Of a stretch of 64,000 nt of DNA, positions 49,501 through 59,618 are shown piece by piece (position 1 is the stretch's first letter; the number at the start of each line of letters is the position of its first letter). Below the pieces are notes generated by a model. It had not been told where the DNA came from. It searched no databases and was given only the letters and a program-made list of their open reading frames with translations. Position numbers and translations under genes: made by a program. Origin of the DNA: Carex sylvatica (taxonomy: Eukaryota; Streptophyta; Magnoliopsida; Poales; Cyperaceae); NCBI GenBank assembly GCA_964058845.1, contig CAXKVR010000315.1, positions 1 to 64,000 on the forward strand. Reading direction: 5' to 3'.

Positions 49501-49737
49501 TAATTAATCAAATTAACTCACATTTAATGAGAATTTCTGATTTCTGTTGAAGAAATTAACACCGTTCAAATTCAGTAATTAGATGAATGATGAATATTAT
49601 ATGTCAATTAAATATTGGCTAAACTTAGATGGACAGAATTTTCCTGTCCACAAGTGAGATTTGGTTCCATTTTTAGGCGCAAGTCTGTCAACTCTTTTTT
49701 TTCTTTCTTAATTAACACTTGGAAAAAAAGCCCTGAT
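46553..49737. other. Upstream region of PLAC8 gene 2: duplicated block, tandem repeat and Tourist-like MITE
   Basis: 46800-47120 and 48280-48375 match the upstream region of gene 1. 47640-47900 holds about 2.5 tandem copies of a roughly 117-base unit (GTCCAATGAGAATTGATATC, then CTCTTATTAGTTG). 47916-48187 has TGTTCGG ends (GGTCCTGTTCGGTAAAA; inverse GGGCCTGTTCGGCAATAG) and a second internal TTGTTCGATAAAAG end, so it is a Tourist-like element, perhaps nested. The rest is AT-rich without a gene. Confidence 0.55.
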
Positions 49738-49823
49738 GTATTCTGCACGGCTGCACCACACCACCTCAAGCGTACGAGCTTAACAGCGTACCTACACCGG
49801 AACCGCCAGAAAACTCGTACGCC

Positions 49824-51655
49824 ATGTCGCAGTGGTCGACTGGCCTTTGGCAATGCATGGATGATCCTGGCAACTGTAAGAAAATCACTTTATTATTACT
49901 TCTCATCTTATTCTTCGAGTAACTTTATTTTTGATAGAATGAAATGAAAATTAGATTATTTTCTCATTTCTCTTCCTTTTTTCTGAAGTTGCAATCACAT
50001 GTATATGCCCATGCATCACATTCGGACAGATTGCTGAAATTGTCGACAAAGGTTCACGCTGTAAGTAAATCTGATACGTTTATTTTTATACCTCTTTCTA
50101 TTTTTTCAGCTAGTTCAAAAACAGAGTACGTAGTAGTTTGTCCATGACCAGGGGCAGACTCAGGATTTTCGTCGGAGGGGGCAAAAAAACATCGAATCGA
50201 GTTTAAATAGCTTATCGGATTTAAATCCATTACTAATTGGATACTCGATAAAAAAATAATGTTTTGACTTATATTTTTCAATGCTCTAACTTATAATTTT
50301 TAATCCTTTAATTTATAATTCTAATTAACAATCATAATTCAAAAAAATTATTTTGATTTTAACACTAAATTTAACCCGAATTACAAATCAAACATCTAGA
50401 GGGGGACACAAATTTTTTTTAGGAAGGAACAAAGTCGATCGGTACCAACAGATCACCACTAAAATTCGAAATCCAAAGAAGCAGCTGCCCTCCCCCCCTC
50501 CCCGCGGTCTACTCTGGATCCTCTCCTGTCCATGACATAATAGGAATACTTGTTAAAATTACAGTCACCGAAAAAACCTTTGTTATAAAATTTAAAGCAT
50601 TCAAATACTTGTACTTGAAGTCGAAGGAAGGAATGGTGTCATGCAACATAAATTTAAACACTTGCACAATCATGTCATGTAATATACTGAAGTTTGGATT
50701 TAATTATAAGCTGCCTTGAACTACTAATTCAGCTTGTGTGGTAAGCGGGGCGATATACGGGATTCTTTGTTCGATGGGTCTGGGTTGCCTCTATTCATGC
50801 TTCTACCGATCAAAGATGCGAAGCCAGTATGTTTTAAACGGGGGACCGCAATCTGATTGCCTGGTTCATTTCTTCTTCCATCAATGCTCGCTTTGCCAGG
50901 AATACCGTGAGCTTAAGAACAGAGGATTCGACATGCGCATCGGTTAGTTATTTCTCTTAATTTCTTTGTTTTACATCCATGTCAATTTGGAATTAGAGAA
51001 ATGATGGTACTGACAAAACCAAAATGGATTATGAAATCGTATGTTTATACTGGAACAGTATATATAGTTAAAGATCATTTACTCTTAATTTTTTTAATTC
51101 TGACACATACACAATAATATTTAGGTATAAATTTGTGTAAGTAGAAAAATTATTTGCACTCGAAATTGATCAATTAAAAGATTGATATTTTTTTGTAAAC
51201 ATGTTAACTTTTTTTTTACTAAACGATAAAATAGATATTTTATAAATTTAAAATGAGTTTTGATAAAATATACAATAAAAATTAAGCAAATTTTTGAGTT
51301 TTTTAAATTTAGAATGGTAAATATGATTTATGGATTTTAGAGGGGGGAACAGATAATTTTGGAGTTTTTGTAGAGTATACATGAAATTCACCCTTGGGAC
51401 TTGGTTTCACGCATTCTGATAAGTTGCCCTGCTTCTGTTTTTCTTACAATCTTATTGAAGCCATCACTTTCAGTTATTTTGTGTGATTTCTTGATGAAAA
51501 TTTGGATCACTTTCAGTTATTTTGTGTGATTTCTTGATGAAAATTTGGATGAATTGTGTGAAGGATGGGAGGCTAACATAGAAAGGCAGAAACAAGGCGT
51601 CGAGAGCAATCTGGTCATGGGAGCTCCGGTGATGCCGGGCAGTATGATAAGATGA
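49824..51655 (+). CDS. PLAC8-domain protein (gene 2), N-terminally disrupted duplicate
   Basis: Exons 49824-49875, 49989-50060, 50733-50942 and 51564-51655 give 142 codons (141 residues) from an internal ATG ([18 protein letters not shown]). The Cys-rich segment [19 protein letters not shown], the membrane segment [20 protein letters not shown] and the C-terminal tail are intact, and all splice junctions match gene 1. The ancestral ATG at 49738 is still present, but the first exon is 2 bp shorter between it and the conserved GCGTACC, so that frame stops after 15 codons. The product could be a shorter protein lacking the Pro-rich N-terminus, or a young pseudogene. Intron 2 contains a 380-bp hAT-like insertion. 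Translation from 49824 would need the upstream ATG to be bypassed. Confidence 0.6.
50149..50528. mobile_element. hAT-like element in intron 2 of PLAC8 gene 2
   Basis: It begins CAGGGGCAGACTCAGG and ends CTCTCCTG (inverse CAGGAGAG). TCCATGAC is duplicated at 50141-50148 and 50529-50536. Intron 2 of gene 1 lacks this insert, giving a natural empty site. Confidence 0.75.
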
Positions 51656-52186
51656 ATATTTTTATTATGGCTATATGTAAAGTTATTTGATAACTTGTAC
51701 TGTTTTACTGTAGTAGTTGCTGAATCTATATATCCATAGACGTCTTTACAAGTTATTTGATAACTTGTACCGTTTCACAGTTGTATTCGTATTAAAAATT
51801 GTGCTTTTATTCAAAAGATTGGGAGCGTGAATGCATGATACCATGACATGACACTGGTATCATGCCTTTGTGTTGCAAAAGAGACATATTATAAGAGAAT
51901 AAAAAAAAATTATACAAAATGACATACTTTTATAAAAAAAATGAATGGAAAAAATAATTATTCAACAATATCCATAAATGATATTAAAATTGATTGATTT
52001 TAAATGTAAATTATACATAGAAAATTAATTAGTATAATAAAATCTAATGAGAAATAACGAAGACCTTATCTATTTTATAATAGAATCTTTTACTGAGGTA
52101 GACAACTTGTGCAAATTAAAGATATCAAGATAGTAGCTATATTATACACTCTGTATATGTCAAAGAAAAATAAATACTCAAGGAGT
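51656..52186. other. 3' flank of PLAC8 gene 2, no gene seen
   Basis: It contains a short internal duplication (AAGTTATTTGATAACTTGTA at about 51680 and 51750) and AT-rich DNA up to the MITE at 52187. Exon-4-proximal sequence at 51470-51545 also shows a 47-base tandem duplication (TTTCAGTTATTTTGTGTGAT). Confidence 0.5.
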
Positions 52187-52547
52187 GAGTATATGGTACT
52201 ATGCATAACACGATTTGGTTCGTAATACAGATTAATATTTTCATTTTTAAAATTCTATCGATTGATTCGAACCGTTCAACATGATTTTCATATGAATATG
52301 TACTTGCAAACCAAATTTTATATTTTTTGGAGTTTTTTTTACTATTTTTTAAGATAGGTAGAAAATCACTGTTTTTGGATGGTCCAGAATTTTCAGATCA
52401 AGTGATTTTCTACCTATCTTAAAAAATAGTAAATTTAAAAAAAATATATATATATAAAATTCAGTATGCAAGTACATATTCACATGAAAATTATGTTAAA
52501 CGGTTCATATCATTAAGATTTTGAAAACAAAAATATTAATCCGTATT

Positions 52548-54859
52548 TGTAACGTAGTGAAATTTTTAAAATAATAAGATTTTAAAAGATTAAAGTAAAT
52601 ATAGTTTTAGAAATTAAAAATCTAATGCGTGGAAATATTTTATACTGACTGATTGAGTTAAAGCGTCAAGAATCGAATTATAAATATAGAAAAATGGTCC
52701 AGTGCGGATGGATGACCCGCACTGCGGGTGGCTTCACCCGCACTGGGACAAGTTCCTTAATAAACGGCTGTAATTTCTCTGGGTGCGGGTGGTGGTGCGG
52801 ATGGGCACACGCACTGCGGGTGAGTTCTGTACTCTTCTGAAAATTTCGCTAAGTACTGAATGCGGATGGGAGCATCCGCACTGGCCTCAGTGCGTCCGCA
52901 CTAGGCTCGGACTTTTTCTTCTGCGTAGTGAATGCGGCTGGATGATCCGCAGTGCGGATGGATGGACCGTAGTGCGGATGGATATTGTCCGCAGTGCGGA
53001 TGATTGATCCGCACTGATATGTAATTTTGTTATTTTTGAGGGGTTTATTTGCAAAATTTCAATTATTAATCAAAATCCTTCTTCTTCTTCTCATTTTCAC
53101 GGGAATTAAAGAAGAGGGTTAGGGTGAGCCGAAAGGAAAAAGAGAAAGAGAGAGAGAGAGAGAAATTGAGCGCGGAATCTGATCGAACTGACCGGAAAAT
53201 TGAGATTCGAGCTGAATTGACGATCCTTGATCGATTCTAAAGCTTCAAATTGGTATATACATCTCTTTTGCAATTATTTGAAAACCTAAATTATTCGATT
53301 TGTCGTGATTTCGGTTGAAATTCGAATTAGGGTTTCAGTAATCGAGTTCTAGCTCGATTAGTTGTTAATTTGTGATAATTGATATGATTTGTCTTCCTTT
53401 TCTCTTGGAAACCCTAATTCAAGTGATTTGTTAGATTTTTGGTGAAATTTCGAATTCGAATTTGATTTGAAACATTATGACTCGATAATCGACTTGACTT
53501 GTATTTAAATCGATTGAATTTCTTTTATTAATTCATCTATGCTTTATTAACATAGGCATAGACCCTATCGAGTACGATTCAGCGAAATCGTCGGAAGTTC
53601 GGAATCTAGTGATAGCTGATTCTCTACGCATCTTACGTGATCAGGTGCGGGGGTTCACGGGATTTGTTTTGGGATTTATTTTAGGAATTAAATAGTTACG
53701 TATAAATGGCATGTTGAATTTCTAATTGCATGCATCATGGCATTATTGCATAATTAAGTAAATGTTATATCGGAATTGCTATATTGATGATGACCTAGCA
53801 TATTGGTATGGTTTTACTGATTGACTGTTCCTTTGATTCTGATAAGAGAATGAAACCACAGTACTGAATTGATATTGTTATATTATATTGTATATTCATA
53901 GTTATTGCAAAGTCTAGAGTCGACGCTAGACTTTGCCTCAGGAACCATATGCGCATTTGGGGAATGACCCCACTGAACCCAGTACCGGTTGGGTAGGGGA
54001 TACTGTTATTACATATATTATTGTGATTGTTGGAATACTGAACTGCGGTATAGTGATTGATGTGAAACTGTTACTGTATTGATAATCTTTGTTTCTGATT
54101 GAATTACTTTATTGCTAATCGTGAAATTCTGACTGATATGCATGTTTAATTATGAACCAGAACAAGTAGAACGGTTAAGCCGACGAAGATAGATAACTAA
54201 TTTCTATTCTTCCAACCTGACTTAGAGAGTTTGCATTTAGATCCAAACATCCTGAATAATTCCGTTTTGATTTTCTCCGAATGTGATAATAGTAGAAGTT
54301 CGCTTGAATTCCCTTTTTAAGTAATTGCATTTCATGATTAGCGAATAAATAACTGAATAGTATACTAATGAATCAATTTAATTCTGATAATGGATTTCTT
54401 ACAAATCCAGTAGCCCTATTTAAATTCTGCACTGAGAAACTGCGAATAAGTTTCTCACCCCTCTTCCCCCTCGTGGGTTTTTCAGGAAAGAAGGAATAGG
54501 ATTTCGAGATCGTGCGGCGAGGATAAGAAAGGAGAGGTATAGATATGCCTTAATTAATGATCGTTTTGTACTAGTTAAGTACTCAGATCATATTTTGTTG
54601 TGTATAACCTTTGAACCAGACCTTTGTAAAACTTATTTTAATTATGTAGTGTAAATGTTTAATTCGTTAAGTAGGAGGTGTTGTAAGTAGGATGTGTTTT
54701 AATTATCTGATTTCAATTAACTGCGTGTCTGAATGTTTAAATCATTTTTGGTTAAAGTTGGGATGAATATAAATCATCTCATCGTTCTTGCCTCGTGAGT
54801 ATATAGAAAATATATATTCACGGCGTAACTGTCGCGCCCCCTGGTTCCGGGGTGTGACA
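52548..54859 (+). repeat. 5' LTR (2312 bp)
   Basis: It begins TGTAACGTAGTGAAA and ends GGTTCCGGGGTGTGACA. A candidate TATA box (TATAAATA) is at 52679-52686. 52695-53020 holds an array of GTGCGGATG / CATCCGCAC inverted words, followed by a CT-rich and GA-rich leader. The transcription start is unknown. Confidence 0.92.
52695..53020. repeat. GC-rich hairpin array in the 5' LTR
   Basis: AGTGCGGATG or GTGCGGGTG and the inverse words CATCCGCACT / CACCCGCACT alternate about a dozen times, forming successive short hairpins in otherwise AT-rich DNA. The right LTR carries the same array (59766-60070) with one 20-bp unit missing. Confidence 0.8.
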
Positions 54860-54868
54860 GTTAATTGT

Positions 54869-54880
54869 TGGTATCAGAGC
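54869..54880 (+). other. Primer-binding site (initiator tRNA-Met)
   Basis: TGGTATCAGAGC starts 9 bases after the LTR end and is the standard plant retrotransposon sequence complementary to the 3' end of initiator tRNA-Met. Confidence 0.92.
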
Positions 54881-55004
54881 AAGGTTAGTTTTTAAACCCT
54901 AACCAGACATGATAGGATAAACGAGTGGGGTAAGTCTAGAGTTAGATTGGTAACGTTAAACTGCGTGAATTGAAATATTAACTTATTGATTATTGAATAG
55001 TCAA

Positions 55005-56894
55005 ATGGAGAGAGATCTCGGAGAAATGTTAATTGCGGCCTATGAAAGAGGTCGTAGAGCGGAAAATCTGGAACGCGGACCAGCTCCTGTGGCTGGAGCA
55101 AATGGGGAGGAATTCCGACAATTATATGAAGCGTTTATGCGTTTGGCACCCCCTCGGTTTGATGGGTCGGGGGGATATCCTGCTGCGGAAGAGTGGATGG
55201 TGAGTTTGAAAGCAAAGTTCACCCTGTGCCGGGTGCCAGAGGTGAACAAAGTGGAGTTGGCCGCACAATTGCTTGAAAAGTCTGGTAGGCATTGGTGGGA
55301 GGGAGTTAAAATGGAGTTTGAAGGGGGCGAAGGAGAGATTACCTGGGAATGGTTTGAACAGAAGTTTGGGGAGCAGTTCTTGAGTGACTTACATCGGGAG
55401 GCTTTGAGAAGCCAATTCCTGAACCTAAGACAGAATGAAAGGTCGGTAGAGGAGTACAACCGTTTGTTCTTTGACCTGTCCCGCTATGCTCCAGATGTGA
55501 AAAGGGATCTTGATAGATACCGGAGGCAGTATTTGGACGGGTTAGACCCGAATATTGCACTAGCCATACATCATTCCACAGCTGCAGGGGTTCCAGCTCT
55601 TATGAGATGTGCGGAGCAGACAGAGGTATATCTCAAGAGAAGTGCGCAACAAACCCTCTCCAGAAATGTTAGGCCTAAATTTGATCAAAGAAAGCAAGCG
55701 AGTGGATCGGGGGTTAGACCTCAAGCCCCTAGATACCCTACAGGACAGATAGCGGTACCTCAGTTTACCCCGGGAGCTACTGGACCTTGGTGCCGTATTT
55801 GCATGAAGCCACATACTGAATCTGAGTGTCGTCGCCTCAACCAGACTTGTCTCCGCTGTGGCAGCAAGAATCATTGGATCAAGGATTGCCCAAATACTTT
55901 TTCGGGTACACCCGGGAGCAGTGGCAGTGGTGGTTATAGAGGTCCACAGGGGCGAGGACGTAGAGGCATACCTTCGCTACGAGGTCGAGGCCCTACACCA
56001 CAGTTGAGGGAAGGCCGTGCAGGAGGACGAGCCAGTGTTCACGCGGTAGAGGCAATAGAGCTACCGAATGCAGGAGACGAGTTGATTCCTATTTCTACTC
56101 AGACTGATTTGCTAGCAGGTACTATTTCTATTTCGGGACACCTTGCATATGTGTTGATTGATACGGGTTGTAGCAATTCGATCATATCTAGTACGTTAGT
56201 AGAGAAGTGTGGATGGTTAACGGAGTCGAGTGGGAGAGTATTGAATGTTCATACCCCTCTCGGTTCAACTACCCAAATTGCGAGGACGTGCCGAAACCTG
56301 AAAGTGAGAGTAGATGGAAGGGATTTTCTAACCGAAATGTTGGTCATGGACATTTCTGAGTATGATGCATTGTTGGGTTTGGATTGGTTAACTCAACACC
56401 TAGCTACGATTGATTGTTTGAGCCGTACCGTTCAATTCGCATTGTCAAGTGGTGCTACATGTGCATTAAAGTGTAGAGGATTAAAAGAGGTGGTACCGTA
56501 TATTTCAGCAATAGAGACAAGGCACTTAATTGAGTCTGGGTGTACAGCATATTTAGTGAGGGTTATGAGTACTGCTACTGAAATTCCAGAAATATCTAAC
56601 ATTCCGGTTGTTTCGGAATACATTGATGTTTTTCCTGATGAGATTTCAGGGTTACCCCCAGAGCGAGAAATTGAGTTTAACATTAATTTGATACCTGGCA
56701 CAATCCCGATTTCGAAGGCTCCTTATCGGATGGCTCCGGCTGAACTAAAAGAATTGAAGGTGCAATTAGAAGAAATGTTGGAGAAAGGCTTTATTCGACC
56801 AAGTACTTCTCCATGGGGCGCACCAGTGTTGTTTGTAAGAAAGAAGGATGGAACTCTGCGATTGTGCATAGATTACCGGGAGTTGAAAAGGTGA
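55005..56894 (+). pseudogene. Gag-protease-RT (N-terminal part of the polyprotein), ends at a frameshift
   Basis: The ATG at 55005 gives 629 codons. Residues about 40-220 are the Ty3/gypsy gag core. Two zinc knuckles follow: [13 protein letters not shown] and [14 protein letters not shown] (the latter about residues 282-295). The aspartic protease site is [11 protein letters not shown] (Asp about 386). The N-terminal finger region of reverse transcriptase reads [20 protein letters not shown]. The frame then stops at TGA (56892-56894), just after CIDYREL. In related elements the same protein continues, and the continuation is present one frame away, so a single base has been lost in the A-run at about 56883-56886. 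Gag and protease could still be made. Confidence 0.88.
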
Positions 56895-59575
56895 CTGTGA
56901 AGAACAAGTATCCATTGCCTAGGATTGATGATCTTTTTGATCAGCTACAAGGATCGTCGGTCTATTCCAAGATCGATTTAAGAACGGGTTATCACCAGTT
57001 GCGTATATATCCAAGTGACGTGGAGAAGACGGCTTTCCGTACTAGGTACGGGCACTATGAATACCTAGTCATGCCATTCGGATTGACAAATGCACCGGCA
57101 GCTTTTATGGATCTCATGCAGCGTGTGTTTAGAGATTTGTTGGATTCCAGTGTGGTGGTCTTCATCGACGATATACTGATCTATTCGCGTTCATATGAGG
57201 AGCATGCGGCACATCTTAAAGTGGTGTTACAAAGACTACGAGATCATCGGCTTTATGCCAAACTTTCGAAGTGCGAATTCTGGATGGACAAGGTGGCATT
57301 TTTGGGCCATATAGTTTCGGGTGAAGGCTTGGCGGTAGATCCTGAGAAGATCCGAGCGGTAACTGAATGGAAGAGACCAACAACTGTTACAGAGATCCGT
57401 AGCTTTCTCGGTTTAGCTGGGTACTATCGAAGGTTTGTAGCTGGATTCTCACAATTAGCCCGCCCTCTTACGGAGTTGCTACATAAAGGTGTTAAGTTCG
57501 ATTGGGGTGAAAAACAAGAAAAAAGTTTTGAGGAATTAAAGAGTCGGCTAGTGTCAGCCCCGATTCTTACAATGCCAATAACTGGAAAGGACTACACGGT
57601 GTTTACAGATGCATCCCGTACGGGTTTGGGTTGCATTTTGATGCAAGGTGAGCAAGTTATTGCCTATGCTTCTCGACAGTTACGGCCACATGAACAGAAC
57701 TATCCGACTCATGACTTGGAGCTAGCAGCAGTGATCTTTGCACTCAAAATTTGGCGGCATTACTTGTATGGTGTGAAGTGCCAGATTTTCACGGATCATA
57801 AAAGCTTAAAGTATGTCTTTACTCAGAAGGAACTGAACTTGAGACAACGAAGGTGGCTGGAGTTAATGAAGGATTACGATCTCGATATTCAGTATCATGC
57901 GGGCAAAGCTAATACGGTAGCAGATGCGTTGAGTAGGAAGAATCAGGTTAACCTGGCAAGTGTGATTTCAAGTGAAGTGCAGTTGATTGAAGAAATGAGA
58001 ATGATGAATTTACATGTTGGAGCATCGCGCGAATTGGCAAAGTCAGTTGCAACTCGCTTACTCGAGGAAGAAGCGGGTATGAATAAATCGGCCGGTATGT
58101 CCATTATTTCTGCTGCTATTGAGGTGAGACCAGAGTTACATGACCATATACGGGTAGCGCAGCACGAAGATCAGAAATGTCAGAAATTTCGAGAACATGT
58201 AGAATCAGACCGAGACACTCCATTTAGACTTGATGACGAGGGTATCTTGCGGTTTGGCAACCGCATATGCATTCCTGAAGATTCAGACTTGAAGACCCTA
58301 GTTCTATCCGAAGCACATGATTCGGGATACACGATTCATCCCGGCGAAGTTAAAATGTATCAAACTCTGAAGCGATATTTCTGGTGGCCGAACATGAAAA
58401 GGGATGTGACAAGGTACGTTGAGAAATGTCAAGTCTGTCAGCAAGTGAAGGCTGATCGACGAAAGGCAGCTGGGTTACTTCAACCGCTGAATAAGAAGAG
58501 AGGTAAATTTGAAGTTATTGCAATGGATTTTGTATCTGGTTTTCCGAGGACAGTGGGCCGACACGATACCATATGGGTTATTGTGGATACATTGACGAAG
58601 GTGGCACATTTTATCCCACTTGGACCTGATACATCGGGTCGAACGTTAGCCAACTTGTTTCTGAAATTTTTCGTTAAATATCATGGATGTCCAAGAGAAA
58701 TTATATCTGATCGAGATACCAGGTTCACTTCGCATTTTTGGAAAAGTTTTCAAGAGAATATGGGTACGAAACTGAGGTTCAGCACCGCACATCATCCGCA
58801 GACTGATGGACAGTCAGAAAGAACAATCCAGACATTGGAAGACATGCTTCGAGCATGTGCTTTGAGCTTTCGAGGGTCTTGGCTCGACCATTTGCATTTG
58901 GTTGAATTTGCCTACAACAATAGTTATCACTCAAGTATCGGGATGCCACCATTAGAAGCACTTACTGGAGAGATTTGTCGTACACCGTTGTGGTGGGGTC
59001 CGGCGGGTACTCATCCGTCCACAGGACCAGAATTGATACAAGAGGCAGCAGAGAAGACACAGGTTATCTTGAGCCGACTCAAATCAGCTCAAGATCGACA
59101 AAAGAGATATGCTGATGTACATCGAAGACCGTTAGAGTTTCAAGAAGGTGATCATGTGTGGCTCCGAGTATCTCCGGTTAGAGGAGTACATCGGTTTGGA
59201 GTATCGGGTAAGCTAAGTCCACGGTATATCGGTCCCTTTCAGATTCTGAACCGAGTAGGACTTGTAGCTTATGAGCTTGCATTGCCTCCAACCTTGGACC
59301 GGGTACACCCGGTGTTTCATGTGTCACAGCTCCGAAAATATGTACGAGATCCATCTCACTGCATCGACCATTCTGACTTATACCTTAATGAGAATTTGGC
59401 CTATAAAGAAGAACCAATGCGAATACTTGATAGAAAAGAGCAAAGGTTAAGAAATCGAACGATTAGACTTGTTTTAGTACAATGGGGTCGACACTTGGAA
59501 AAAGAGGCAACATGGGAACTCGAAACGAAAATTCGCGAGCAATATCCTGAGTTATTCGACAGTTCAGGTACGTAG
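56887..59575 (+). pseudogene. RT-RNase H-integrase (C-terminal part of the polyprotein)
   Basis: Open from 56813, with family similarity starting at about 56887 and a stop at 59573-59575. RT shows [25 protein letters not shown] and the catalytic FIDD (57161-57172). RNase H shows [10 protein letters not shown] and TDHKSLKY. Integrase has an HHCC zinc site ([11 protein letters not shown] to CQVCQQVK) and DDE residues within [17 protein letters not shown] and [13 protein letters not shown]. The tail carries [13 protein letters not shown] and a chromodomain-like segment. No other break was seen over about 2.7 kb. It lacks its own start context and would depend on the upstream frame. Confidence 0.88.
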
Positions 59576-59605
59576 TTAAGTTCAAAGGATTGAACTTTAT
59601 TTTTA

Positions 59606-59618
59606 AGTGAGGGAGAAA
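59606..59618 (+). other. Polypurine tract
   Basis: AGTGAGGGAGAAA directly abuts the 3' LTR (TGTAACG at 59619). This is the expected plus-strand priming site. Confidence 0.85.

Noticed and set aside
56880..56894. Programmed -1 frameshift in the retrotransposon
   Set aside because: The site lies inside the RT domain, not between gag and pol, and is not a classical slippery heptamer; a one-base loss or sequencing error is simpler.
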